This document shows positions 1 through 8,233 of a stretch of DNA of 64,000 bases, piece after piece. A model generated the notes under the pieces. It saw nothing but the letters and a program-made list of their open reading frames with translations. It made no database searches and was not told the DNA's origin. The position numbers were made by a program, and so were the translations under genes. Source of the stretch: Butyrivibrio sp. Its GTDB lineage: Bacteria > Bacillota > Clostridia > Lachnospirales > Lachnospiraceae. The stretch is taken from the NCBI GenBank assembly GCA_014799955.1, contig JAAVHB010000052.1:24764-88763 (forward strand), written 5' to 3'. Positions within the stretch are counted from its first letter, which is position 1. Each line of letters opens with the position of its first letter.

Positions 1-1156
1 TTCCGGGCTTGCCCAAAGCCCGATAAAGTCCGTACAGCAAAAACAGGCATCCGATTCCGCAGTAAAATGCGCCTTCAATCCTCAGATAACGGACTCCCTC
101 GGCAATAATCTCCGTTTTTTCGGCGTTCACAAACATAAGCATGAGCGGACGCGCAAATATCCATACGGCGGCAGATACAATTACACAAAAAATCACGGAG
201 ACCGCAACCGCTCCTTTTAACCCTTTGCGTATCCGCTCTTCCTTTTTTGCTCCGTAATTCTGAGCGATAAATGTGGAAAAAGCGTTGCCGAAATCCTGTA
301 CCGGCATATACGCGAATGCGTCAATTTTAACGGCGGCGGCAAATGCCGCCATGACCGCGGAACCAAAGCCGTTGACTACGCCCTGCACCATCAGGATTCC
401 GAGATTCATAACGGATTGCTGGACGCAGGTCAGCACTGAGAACCCGGCAATCTCCCTCATACAGCCCCGTCGAATCCGGTACTCGTCTTTTTTCATTTTC
501 AGACACGGAACACGCCTCCACGAATACACTGCGATTCCGATTCCCGAAACATACTGCGCAATTACGGTTGCCAGAGCGGCTCCCGACACGCCTTGATTTA
601 ATCCGATTACAAAAAATAAATCAAGCGCAATATTCAGTATTGCGGAAACAGCCAGAAATACAAGCGGCACAACGGAATTTCCGACTGCCCGCAGCAGGGA
701 TGCAAAATAATTATAAAGGAATGTCGCAAAAATCCCGCAGAAAATAACCGTAAGATAATCGCGCATATCTCCCCAGACCTCCCGCGGCACCTTCATAAAT
801 ATCCGTATTTTATCAAGGAATAAAAAAGCGATAATATTGATGACTGCCGTCAATATGAAAATAAGCAAAAAAGAGGCGCAGATACCCTCCTTCAACCGCT
901 TTTCGTCCTTCTCTCCGAAACGGATGGAAAAGAACGCCCCGCTTCCCATACAAAGCCCCAGCAGAATCGATGTCAGAAAGGTCATAAGCGTAAACGAAGA
1001 GCCCACCGCCGCCAAAGCGTCGGAGCCAAGATATTTACCTACAATCAGCGTGTCAGCCACGTTATAGCCCTGCTGCAAAAGATTTCCAAGCACCATCGGA
1101 ACCGCAAAGCGCAGCATTGATTTCATAATCGGTCCGTGTGTCATGTCCGTCTGCAT
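1..1156 (-). CDS. MATE family efflux transporter (C-terminus off window)
   Basis: Reading from the ATG at 1156 the minus strand encodes at least 385 residues without a stop and runs off the left edge. The N-terminus has the usual MATE start: a short cytoplasmic lead, then 'AVPMVLGNLLQQGYNVADTL' and 'VGKYLGSDALAAVGSS', the family's first helix and the GxxALAAVG turn. MATE proteins of about 450 residues export cationic drugs or metabolites across the cytoplasmic membrane by sodium or proton antiport, so roughly 65 residues are missing. An AAAGGA ribosome binding site lies about 12 bases before the start. Substrate cannot be told. The galactanase gene upstream on the same strand ends in a terminator, so this gene probably has its own promoter. 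Confidence 0.85.
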   Translation of the reverse strand, partial: MQTDMTHGPIMKSMLRFAVPMVLGNLLQQGYNVADTLIVGKYLGSDALAAVGSSFTLMTFLTSILLGLCMGSGAFFSIRFGEKDEKRLKEGICASFLLIFILTAVINIIAFLFLDKIRIFMKVPREVWGDMRDYLTVIFCGIFATFLYNYFASLLRAVGNSVVPLVFLAVSAILNIALDLFFVIGLNQGVSGAALATVIAQYVSGIGIAVYSWRRVPCLKMKKDEYRIRRGCMREIAGFSVLTCVQQSVMNLGILMVQGVVNGFGSAVMAAFAAAVKIDAFAYMPVQDFGNAFSTFIAQNYGAKKEERIRKGLKGAVAVSVIFCVIVSAAVWIFARPLMLMFVNAEKTEIIAEGVRYLRIEGAFYCGIGCLFLLYGLYRALGKPG

Positions 1157-1284
1157 ATTTTTCCGAATTCCTTTCTAAAGCGCCTCAGCTTATTCCGTTT
1201 TATAACCTTGCAAATCCGTTGACACTCTGATTTTACACCAACCTCCCGACTTTTTCCATGCCGGGAAAATATTTTGCAAAAAGA

Positions 1285-1329
1285 AACTGCCGCCCGTAAG
1301 ATTTTTACAAATCTGTCGGCACGGCAGTT
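1285..1329 (-). terminator. Rho-independent terminator after the galactanase gene
   Basis: An inverted repeat (AACTGCCG at 1285-1292 against CGGCAGTT at 1322-1329) is followed on the minus strand by TTTCTTTTT. It lies 24 bases past the galactanase stop and before the MATE gene. Confidence 0.75.
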
Positions 1330-1353
1330 ATCTTATAATCGGAAAACCAAAAA

Positions 1354-3240
1354 TCAATCCGAAATTTTATATAACTCGAAATTATCCACTGTTCCCCAGC
1401 TTGCTGCGTTGGCTTTTATACGGACTCCTACGGTCAGCTTACCGTCCGTAACCTCTATGGCGGGAATTGTCGGGTTTTTCCAATCAGTATATGTTGTTAA
1501 CTGAAATGCATCTGTCAGCTCGCCGTCACTTGTTACCGCATAAAGCTCAAACGCTGCGTTTGCGTCAAAATCGCCGCCCTGAGAATATGCCGTCAAATAA
1601 TATGTTCCCGGCTCAAGCTCCGTAAATTCCTGCTCAATCGAAAAGTCCATATCCGAATCAGCGGAGAAAAAATGGAAGGACATATCTCCTGCATAAGCGT
1701 CTTCGGGTTTCTCAAAGAAATCCGTCGGATTTGTATCCCCTTCATATTTTACATTCCACATTGAAGTATCACTGTCCTCAAATCCCGGATTCAGAACAAG
1801 ATTTGTAAGATCCGACAAATCAGTTTTACCGTCATCCCCGGCAGTCGGTTTCTCTGTCGGTACATAATCTACCGCAGACTCAAGCGTTGTTCCGTATTTC
1901 AAATATTTCCACACATTTATCGACGCAAGCGGATGACCTTCAAAATCAAAGAATGCCTGATTATCCCATGAAGAGCCTCCGTAATACAGTCCTGCGTCCT
2001 CGGGGTCATAATCTGATGCGTAGCTGCTTGCCCAGCCGCTTCCGTATTTTTCCCAAACAGAAGAATTATCCTCGTCCGCACCGCCTACCGGAATCCATGC
2101 GCCCTCCCAATAGAAGGTTCCTGACGCACCCGCTTCATTTGCGGCTGCAATCACATCACGGATCATACTTGCCTGTCCCTGTGCCGTTGCCGGATATCCG
2201 TCAACCAAATCCGTTGTGCCCACAAGGCTGTTTCCGAAACCGTCGCCGTCCTCCGATGTATAGCAATATGAGGTTTCGGCAATTATCACTTTCTTACCGT
2301 AGTCCTTTTTAATCTTTGATACAACCGTCTGCATATTGTCAAAGCTTCCGTCCCAGAACGGATAAAAAGAAAGACCGATAATGTCATAATCCAGCTCTTT
2401 CGTCTGAAGCTTCTCTACCAGACCGTAGAGTTTCGCAGGCTCTGTTATTCTCGTATAGTGAACTACGACCTGAATATCCCGATTGTAAGTATCCGAGATT
2501 TCACGAACCGCCTTACTTCCCGATTTTAATAATGTAATTACATTATCGGAGGAGCTTTCTCCTGCCATTCCGTAATTTATCTCATTTCCAATCTGCACCA
2601 TTCCGACATCAACTCCGGCGTCCAGCAGCTTTGTAAGACTCTCCTTTGTATATTCATACAAGGCGTCGGACTTTTCTTCCAAGGTCATATTTTCCCAAGC
2701 CTTGGGCGCATGCTGTCTCTTCGGGTCAGCCCAGAAGTCCGAATAATGGAAATCAATGCACACCTTCATTCCGTACTGTGTGGCTCTCTTTCCCAGCTCG
2801 ACAGCCGTCGCCAAATCGTTATTTCCGCCGCCGTATCCGTTTCCTTCTTCATCATACGGGTCATTCCACACGCGGATACGGATATAGTTTACTCCGGCTT
2901 CGGCAAAGGTGCGGAATACATCCTGCTCCTTTCCGTCAAAGTTATAGAACTTTACTCCGCTGTTTTCCTCAACAAGTACAGATGACGCATCCATTCCGCG
3001 AATAAAATCGTCGGAAATATCAGGCACCGCCTCTACATAAACAGCCGAGTCCTCAGGTCCCGTGGGAAGCGAAACGCTGAAATTGTTCCCGTCAGCTTCC
3101 GTATTGTTATTCCCGCCGGCTTCCGTACTATTTGCCGTGTTATCCGACGTTTCGGCTTTGTTTCCGCATCCTGACAGCCCGGCAACCCCAAGGCTTGCCG
3201 CAATACAAAGCGCTAACAGTTTCTTGCCAGTACTTTTCAT
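1354..3240 (-). CDS. Arabinogalactan endo-beta-1,4-galactanase (GH53), lipoprotein
   Basis: A 628-residue glycoside hydrolase family 53 enzyme, which cuts internal beta-1,4-galactan bonds of pectic galactan. Residues 1-25 are a lipoprotein signal ending in the lipobox LSGC (Cys25), so it should be anchored outside the membrane. A Ser/Thr/Asn linker follows. The GH53 barrel spans about 75-455: 'RIRVWNDP' near 121, the acid/base Glu220 in 'VQIGNEINYG', and the nucleophile Glu322 in 'IIAETSY'. Residues 481-628 begin 'LVLNPGFED' and look like a galactan-binding module of the CBM61 type found in other galactanases. The start has GGAGG twelve bases upstream and a good sigma-A promoter. The divergent AraC regulator is the likely controller. 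Cell-surface cleavage would feed oligosaccharides to an importer not seen here. Confidence 0.93.
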   Translation of the reverse strand: MKSTGKKLLALCIAASLGVAGLSGCGNKAETSDNTANSTEAGGNNNTEADGNNFSVSLPTGPEDSAVYVEAVPDISDDFIRGMDASSVLVEENSGVKFYNFDGKEQDVFRTFAEAGVNYIRIRVWNDPYDEEGNGYGGGNNDLATAVELGKRATQYGMKVCIDFHYSDFWADPKRQHAPKAWENMTLEEKSDALYEYTKESLTKLLDAGVDVGMVQIGNEINYGMAGESSSDNVITLLKSGSKAVREISDTYNRDIQVVVHYTRITEPAKLYGLVEKLQTKELDYDIIGLSFYPFWDGSFDNMQTVVSKIKKDYGKKVIIAETSYCYTSEDGDGFGNSLVGTTDLVDGYPATAQGQASMIRDVIAAANEAGASGTFYWEGAWIPVGGADEDNSSVWEKYGSGWASSYASDYDPEDAGLYYGGSSWDNQAFFDFEGHPLASINVWKYLKYGTTLESAVDYVPTEKPTAGDDGKTDLSDLTNLVLNPGFEDSDTSMWNVKYEGDTNPTDFFEKPEDAYAGDMSFHFFSADSDMDFSIEQEFTELEPGTYYLTAYSQGGDFDANAAFELYAVTSDGELTDAFQLTTYTDWKNPTIPAIEVTDGKLTVGVRIKANAASWGTVDNFELYKISD

Positions 3241-3275
3241 AAGCTTCTCAACCTCCGTGAATAATTATTGTAATA

Positions 3276-3304
3276 ATTCTATCAACGCCGCCCTTTATTT
3301 TCAA
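3276..3304 (-). promoter_or_regulatory. Galactanase promoter, overlapping the divergent AraC promoter
   Basis: TTGAAA (3299-3304) and TAGAAT (3276-3281) on the minus strand are 17 bases apart. A palindrome AATTATT-GT-AATAATT at 3263-3278 overlaps the -10 and the expected start point and may be an operator. On the plus strand a TATAAT at 3317-3322 with only a poor -35 precedes the AraC gene, so the two promoters face each other and share bases. That suits mutual regulation by the AraC protein, which is inference. Confidence 0.7.
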
Positions 3305-3354
3305 TGGATAAAGTTGTATAATATATGCACATTCTTGTCACAGAGGTGGATTTT

Positions 3355-4209
3355 ATGTTCATAAATTACGCGAATTCCTTACATGATACTCCTAACGGAT
3401 ATATAAACAAAAACGACGCAATATGTATAAACAGCTGCGGTACATACCGATTGATTACAAGAAATGAGCTTGAAACCTGCCGGCCCGAAGGGCGCATTGA
3501 CTATCAGCTGATTTATATTGCATCCGGCAAAGGATACTTTTACTTTAACGACTCCGCAAAGCCGACCGTAGTCGAAGCCGGAAACATGGTTCTGTATCAT
3601 CCCGACGAATTTCAGAAATATGTGTATTACGGCAAGGACCATACGGACATATACTGGCTCCATTTTACGGGCAGCAGTCTTGACGCTTTATTCCGAAAAT
3701 ACGAAATCGATTTATCGCAAAGCATCATACAATCGGGAATAAAATCATTTTACGCGCAAACCTTTGAGCAAATAATGCTTGAGCTTCAACTGAAAAAAAA
3801 GTTTTACGAGGAATCAACTGCTTTGTTACTTTCTCATTTATTAATGACGGTCGGCCGCCACAATCGGGAGCTGTACCATTACAGCGCAATTCCGTCCAAT
3901 GAAACCGAAGCCGCGACGGCTTATTTTCATGAACATTACCGTGAAAACATAAACGTAGAGGATTTTATTTCGGCAAGAGGGTACAGCGTCAGCTCCTTCT
4001 TCCGCAAATTCAAGCAGTTCACCGGCATGACGCCGCTCCAGTACCTCCTGAATATACGGCTCTCAAACGCAATGAAGCTGCTTGAAACCACCAATTTCCC
4101 GATTAAGGAAATAGCCTTGCTCGTAGGATACGATAACGCGCTGTATTTCAGCAGGTTATTTCATAAGCATGTGGGGGTGTCACCAAAGGAATATAGGGAG
4201 TCATTTTGA
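3355..4209 (+). CDS. AraC family transcriptional regulator
   Basis: A sugar-responsive type AraC regulator of 284 residues. The N-terminal half is a cupin-like sensing domain ('GKGYFYFNDSAKPTVVEAGN', then a 'LYHPDEF' strand). The C-terminal 100 residues carry the two helix-turn-helix units, 'VEDFISARGYSVSSFFRKFK' and 'IKEIALLVGYDNALYFSRLF', ending in the typical 'GVSPKEYR'. An upstream ATG at 3325 sits too close to the -10 box (3317-3322) to be used; the ATG at 3355 has GAGGTGG seven bases ahead and is preferred. It is divergent from the GH53 galactanase with an overlapping promoter, so it most likely activates galactan degradation. The inducer is unknown. Confidence 0.9.
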   Translation: MFINYANSLHDTPNGYINKNDAICINSCGTYRLITRNELETCRPEGRIDYQLIYIASGKGYFYFNDSAKPTVVEAGNMVLYHPDEFQKYVYYGKDHTDIYWLHFTGSSLDALFRKYEIDLSQSIIQSGIKSFYAQTFEQIMLELQLKKKFYEESTALLLSHLLMTVGRHNRELYHYSAIPSNETEAATAYFHEHYRENINVEDFISARGYSVSSFFRKFKQFTGMTPLQYLLNIRLSNAMKLLETTNFPIKEIALLVGYDNALYFSRLFHKHVGVSPKEYRESF

Positions 4210-4337
4210 GAGGGGGATTGGATGAGCGTATGTAAATATATTATACCAGATTTTGAGTTTAGAAAAAACTTGAAAATCTCTCACTTGAAACGGTCTCACA
4301 TATTCCTCAACTGCACATTTAATATTATTGTCATATT

Positions 4338-4454
4338 CTATTTGCAATGTTTCATGTTTACAACTATATTCTTAGACGATCGAGAAAAATAATCCGTAAT
4401 CTTCTGCTCTATATCAATGGTAATTGTATTTGTATCTGAAACATCAATTAACAT
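4338..4454 (-). pseudogene. Orphan 5' fragment duplicating the start of the 273-codon neighbour
   Basis: Nine bases beyond the stop of the 4464-5279 gene lies a 38-codon frame beginning 'MLIDVSDTNTITIDIEQKI'. The intact gene begins 'MLIDVSDTNAIPVDIEQKI', so the first ~19 codons are nearly identical and then homology stops. There is no GGAGG before this copy. It looks like what remains of a tandem paralogue after deletion, or a recombination scar. Confidence 0.7.
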
Positions 4455-4463
4455 TGTCACTTT

Positions 4464-5279
4464 CTAAGCTTCTCCTTCCGTTTCATCATTACTATGAAAA
4501 TAATATCTATCCACCGTATACGGAATAATTTCTAAAATATTATTTGGTGCTATATCCTTGTCGGTATTTCCGTGGAAATGAATTTCATAATTATAATTCC
4601 AAAAATACTTTCCTGCAAAGTATGCAACAAAATGATATGCAACAGAAACCTTATCGTAACTTTTTACATCAATAAACGGGATTTTAAACTTAACCAAAAT
4701 TGCATCCCCATTTTCTCTCAAATATCTATATATTTGGGGATAATCAATCTTTAATGCGTCCCTTGCCAGTTCTCCACCTATATTTTCACAAAATTGCTCA
4801 TAACCGGCAGTCATATCACTACTTAACTGTCCTACATCTGAATAGAAACACAATTGCGGCTCTCTATCAAACGACGGATATTTCCAATCGTATTGCTTTT
4901 TTATAGCTTTAATAGCTTTGCCTATATTGTTTTCTTTCACATTCAGCCTCTTGAAAGTGTTAATAATATTCCTGCTGTACGTGCTCCAATCATTTGTTTT
5001 AAGTCCATCCAGAAGAATTATGCTTTTATCAAGTATTTTTGTAGAATGATAGCAAACTATTTCGTACTGATCAAATAATGAGATAAGCTCCTGATAGAAA
5101 TCGTATGCAGTATATGGAGATACATATTTTTCAATTGCGCATAACACATCACGGTCATATTCAAGTTTCTGGTTTTTTATATCTGCAATTGTCCTCTCAG
5201 ACATTAAAGCAAAATAACTCATGATTTTCTGCTCTATATCGACTGGAATCGCATTTGTATCTGAAACATCAATTAGCAT
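4464..5279 (-). CDS. Hypothetical protein, last gene of the restriction island operon
   Basis: A protein of about 271 residues that I do not recognise. It is acidic and rich in Tyr and Asp, with no signal peptide or membrane helix, so it is probably cytoplasmic. The middle has an 'RLNVKENNIGKAIKAIKKQY' stretch that could bind nucleic acid; the C-terminal third is aromatic ('YFAGKYFWNYNYEIHFHG'). Two ATGs lie close together: GGAGG abuts the first (5285) and is six bases from the second (5279). The second is chosen because the duplicated fragment downstream starts at the same residue. Only about 28 bases separate it from the DGQHR/NDT-like gene, so the two are cotranscribed. A partner, immunity or effector role beside the restriction system is conjecture. 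Confidence 0.7.
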   Translation of the reverse strand: MLIDVSDTNAIPVDIEQKIMSYFALMSERTIADIKNQKLEYDRDVLCAIEKYVSPYTAYDFYQELISLFDQYEIVCYHSTKILDKSIILLDGLKTNDWSTYSRNIINTFKRLNVKENNIGKAIKAIKKQYDWKYPSFDREPQLCFYSDVGQLSSDMTAGYEQFCENIGGELARDALKIDYPQIYRYLRENGDAILVKFKIPFIDVKSYDKVSVAYHFVAYFAGKYFWNYNYEIHFHGNTDKDIAPNNILEIIPYTVDRYYFHSNDETEGEA

Positions 5280-5307
5280 TATCATCCTCCATAAACTTTA
5301 CACTAAG

Positions 5308-6777
5308 CTATTTTTCCAAAGCAAAACAATCTTTAATCTTTTCGAGCAAACCTTCTCTTAATTCTCCATATGTGCTAAATCGTAGTTGGTCATGCATCGA
5401 AAGATTTGAACCTATTTCATCAGTTGAATTTACATCATCACGAATGTGATACAATAACAATACCTTCTTCCCTTTCCCTTGCGCATATCCAATTTCGTGA
5501 TGTACATTTTTATTCCCATACGATAAATCTGCAATGAGCAAATCACAATTATCAATCCCTTCAATAATTCTTTTGCTTATAAAATCAGAATAACCATCCT
5601 TATGCTCATCAACTTTGATAATCTCAATCTCCACATTATATTTCTCTTTTACGATTTTTTTTACATCCTTAACTTCCTTATATGTATCTTCTGTCTTTTT
5701 GTTAAACCACATGGACATAAAAATTTTCTTAGGTGCATTATTATATATTTTATCATAAATATCAATTACGTCACATATATGCAACTCTGAAATATCAATA
5801 AGGCTATTTCGCTGTGCCCACTTCAAAAACTTGTTCGCTTTATCTTCATCTGACAAAACATAATATGTAAATGCTCCAATAATTGCCAAGCATTTAGGAG
5901 TACCTGCTATTAAAGCTTTTTTCAAAGCTTCATCTATTTTAGAAATAACATCCAAAATTATATTTATATCCTCATCGCACTTTTTAATCAAATTCTTTTT
6001 TAATAGAAGTTCAAAAACATCCACAAAATATGTAAACGTGTTTTCTCCCACAAGCATTTTAACAAAAGGAAACTTATCGAAATCAACTGTCTTTACTATC
6101 TTTCTAGTCAAAAAATAATTAAATCCAAATGAATTTTTTAATGTGTCATCATCAAAAGCTTGCTCACTCTCAATAATAACTTTTAAATTATGTTCCATTT
6201 TTAATGAAATTTGTTTTGCATTTATATTATAAAAAAGGGCTCTGCAAAACTTATCTGTTTCCATATTATCTCGAAATAGTAACAAACAATATGGTATTCT
6301 TTTGTCTGAGTAAGAGGACTGCTCATTAACGGCACTCAAGCGGTGATTTCCATCAATTCTAAGAAATTCTTTTCCAATGATTGATGATTTTTCAAACTCC
6401 ATAATAACTGTCAGTGTAACATCAAAAGATAAATCATTATTTTCTTTTTTTACTGCATTCCTTTTTATCGTATACTTAATGTCATTGATTACTATTTTCT
6501 TCAGACCCCTTTCGGCACGAACTTCTTCACGCAGGAGATTTATTTTATCGATATCGCTATCAGAGCCTTCCATATTAGTCCCTAAAATAACTTCTGGAAA
6601 AAAAGTAAATTTTCCATCAGATAAAAATGCCTCCATATCACCTCTGTGGTCTTCAATTAAATCTCTCTGAATGTTTTCATCTGCTTTTGAGATTTCCGCC
6701 AATTGTAGCATAGGTGCAAAACCACGAATACACAAAAAATTGTCCATTGTATAATCAATAATTCCTGTTAATCTCAT
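5308..6777 (-). CDS. DGQHR-like / nucleoside deoxyribosyltransferase-like fusion protein
   Basis: A 489-residue two-part protein. The N-terminal 240 residues contain 'FLRIDGNHRLSAV' (139-150) and 'NINAKQISLKMEHNLKVI' (184-201), the signature of the DGQHR/DndB-ParB-like fold known from DNA phosphorothioation regulators and phage-defence loci. After a helical middle (about 245-345) the C-terminus reads 'KIFMSMWF' (351-358), 'IDNCDLLIADLSYGNKNVHH' (408-427) and 'EIGYAQGKGKKVLLLY', the nucleoside 2-deoxyribosyltransferase/TIR-like nucleotide fold, with Glu428 in the catalytic position. The start overlaps the stop of the specificity gene by four bases (ATGA), so translation is coupled. The layout suggests a DNA- or modification-sensing half linked to a nucleotide-hydrolysing half. 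This is an inferred defence effector; no biochemical role is known to me. Confidence 0.7.
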   Translation of the reverse strand: MRLTGIIDYTMDNFLCIRGFAPMLQLAEISKADENIQRDLIEDHRGDMEAFLSDGKFTFFPEVILGTNMEGSDSDIDKINLLREEVRAERGLKKIVINDIKYTIKRNAVKKENNDLSFDVTLTVIMEFEKSSIIGKEFLRIDGNHRLSAVNEQSSYSDKRIPYCLLLFRDNMETDKFCRALFYNINAKQISLKMEHNLKVIIESEQAFDDDTLKNSFGFNYFLTRKIVKTVDFDKFPFVKMLVGENTFTYFVDVFELLLKKNLIKKCDEDINIILDVISKIDEALKKALIAGTPKCLAIIGAFTYYVLSDEDKANKFLKWAQRNSLIDISELHICDVIDIYDKIYNNAPKKIFMSMWFNKKTEDTYKEVKDVKKIVKEKYNVEIEIIKVDEHKDGYSDFISKRIIEGIDNCDLLIADLSYGNKNVHHEIGYAQGKGKKVLLLYHIRDDVNSTDEIGSNLSMHDQLRFSTYGELREGLLEKIKDCFALEK

Positions 6778-8165
6778 AAACTATCTCCTAATAATATCTT
6801 TTTCACTTGTATTCTCGCCGCTTCTAAAATCTGACTAGCTTTCATCTCTATTTCTAATGCCTGTCTTCGTTTCCTTGATGCTTCCCTTGCTATTGTCAAT
6901 TGCTTTTCTTTTTCAGGTAAAATTATAGTTAAATTAAAATATTCTCCCATTATTAAATTTTTAATTCCATTGGTTTGAGTCTGCATAACTTCTGTAATCT
7001 TTATGTTATGTATTAATCTTAAATATTCATACACATAACGAGGCACTGCCTCTGTTTCATTAATAACTATTTTATGAATAAAATTACTATATGCTAATGA
7101 TCGAGTTTCAACCATTTCTTTCTCGATAAATGCCACTCGCCCCACAGGTTGATTATCACTTCCTCCTGACTTTTCAATCAAAATATCATTCGGAGTTAAT
7201 TTAATTTTTTCATAAATCATCGCATCATACTTTCGAAATTTCATCCGCTTATTGTCCAAATTAAGATTGTACTTGTTGTCAAATTCTGTAGCTCTTATCG
7301 CTAAGGAAGAAACTAAGTTTTCATCTGCCACGGAATCATCTTTGCCCCAATTTCCAGAAACACTATCAACAAGCAAATCTCTTAAACACTTTCTTGGAAA
7401 TGGTGCATTTTCAATAGCAGAAAAAAGATGCTGATATTTTTGAGTGTATTTTCTAGGATCAAGCCTATTTCCTAAGGTTTTGTCTGCACTAACATAAAAC
7501 ATTCTGCTTTCAAGTGTATTTTCTTCTTGTGAAGGTAAATTTATTCCCAGTTCCTGTAATAAATAGGTATCAATACTCTCTAAAAGAATCTGTGCCTCTT
7601 TTTCCTTTTTCATCTTTTCCGAATATGCTACCTCCATTATAGAAACGACTTCTTGCTGAACATTTCTATTAGGTATAATAATAGGCAATTTCCCTAGTTG
7701 TTTTAAATTTATATTTCTCTGTGCTGCCTGTGGCGCAAGATTTTCAATATATTGTCGTATAAATCTTATGTATATATTTAAATACTCTAAAGTCAAGTCA
7801 CTATCTTTTGGCTTTAACGCTACTAAACTATCCGGAAAGCAAGCAGGATAATCAAGAATAGCTGTATATCCAATATTCGCTGCTATAGTAATAACTAAAA
7901 CTTTTTCATCAAATAATCGACTTGTAGATAGCCCCAATTCATTCAAAGTTTGAGTATATTGAATTCTTTCATTTGATACGCTTGCATTTACAATATTTCC
8001 TGTCTGAATAAATGGATATATACCATTATAATATCGAGCGTCATTTCTAGGTCTATGCCCAAACCTCCCCCTCTGCATATCGATTTTCTGCTTAAAAGTA
8101 GTCAGCGGATGTTTAGACTGATTTATAATATTTTTTTTCAATAAAATCATATATAAATAAAACAA
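6774..8165 (-). CDS. Restriction-modification specificity subunit (HsdS-like)
   Basis: DNA target-recognition subunit with two tandem halves. The second half restarts with 'NRLDPRKYTQKYQHL' and ends in a long helix ('REASRKRRQALEIEMKASQI'); the first half ends in a matching helix ('SEKMKKEKEAQILLESIDTY'), so two target recognition domains are present. The only conventional start in frame is the TTG at 8165, but the matching first-half motif 'DIDERLDPLFY' is encoded upstream of it. The frame is open without ATG, GTG or TTG back to a stop at 8280-8282. Coding therefore probably continues to at least 8240, inside the end of the methylase gene, and is reached by a -1 shift. A weaker alternative is start from an ATT codon. 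The gene is cotranscribed with the upstream methylase and overlaps the downstream fusion gene. Confidence 0.85.
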   Translation of the reverse strand: MFYLYMILLKKNIINQSKHPLTTFKQKIDMQRGRFGHRPRNDARYYNGIYPFIQTGNIVNASVSNERIQYTQTLNELGLSTSRLFDEKVLVITIAANIGYTAILDYPACFPDSLVALKPKDSDLTLEYLNIYIRFIRQYIENLAPQAAQRNINLKQLGKLPIIIPNRNVQQEVVSIMEVAYSEKMKKEKEAQILLESIDTYLLQELGINLPSQEENTLESRMFYVSADKTLGNRLDPRKYTQKYQHLFSAIENAPFPRKCLRDLLVDSVSGNWGKDDSVADENLVSSLAIRATEFDNKYNLNLDNKRMKFRKYDAMIYEKIKLTPNDILIEKSGGSDNQPVGRVAFIEKEMVETRSLAYSNFIHKIVINETEAVPRYVYEYLRLIHNIKITEVMQTQTNGIKNLIMGEYFNLTIILPEKEKQLTIAREASRKRRQALEIEMKASQILEAARIQVKKILLGDSL

Positions 8166-8233
8166 AGGGTCTAAACGTTCATCAATATCGCCCCAATTTC
8201 TTAAAAAGACTCTGTTTTCGTCAAAACTGGGGC

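Noticed and set aside
3325-3354. Upstream ATG for the AraC gene
   Set aside because: It lies only three bases past the -10 box, before the expected transcript start, and lacks a ribosome binding site; the ATG at 3355 has a strong one.
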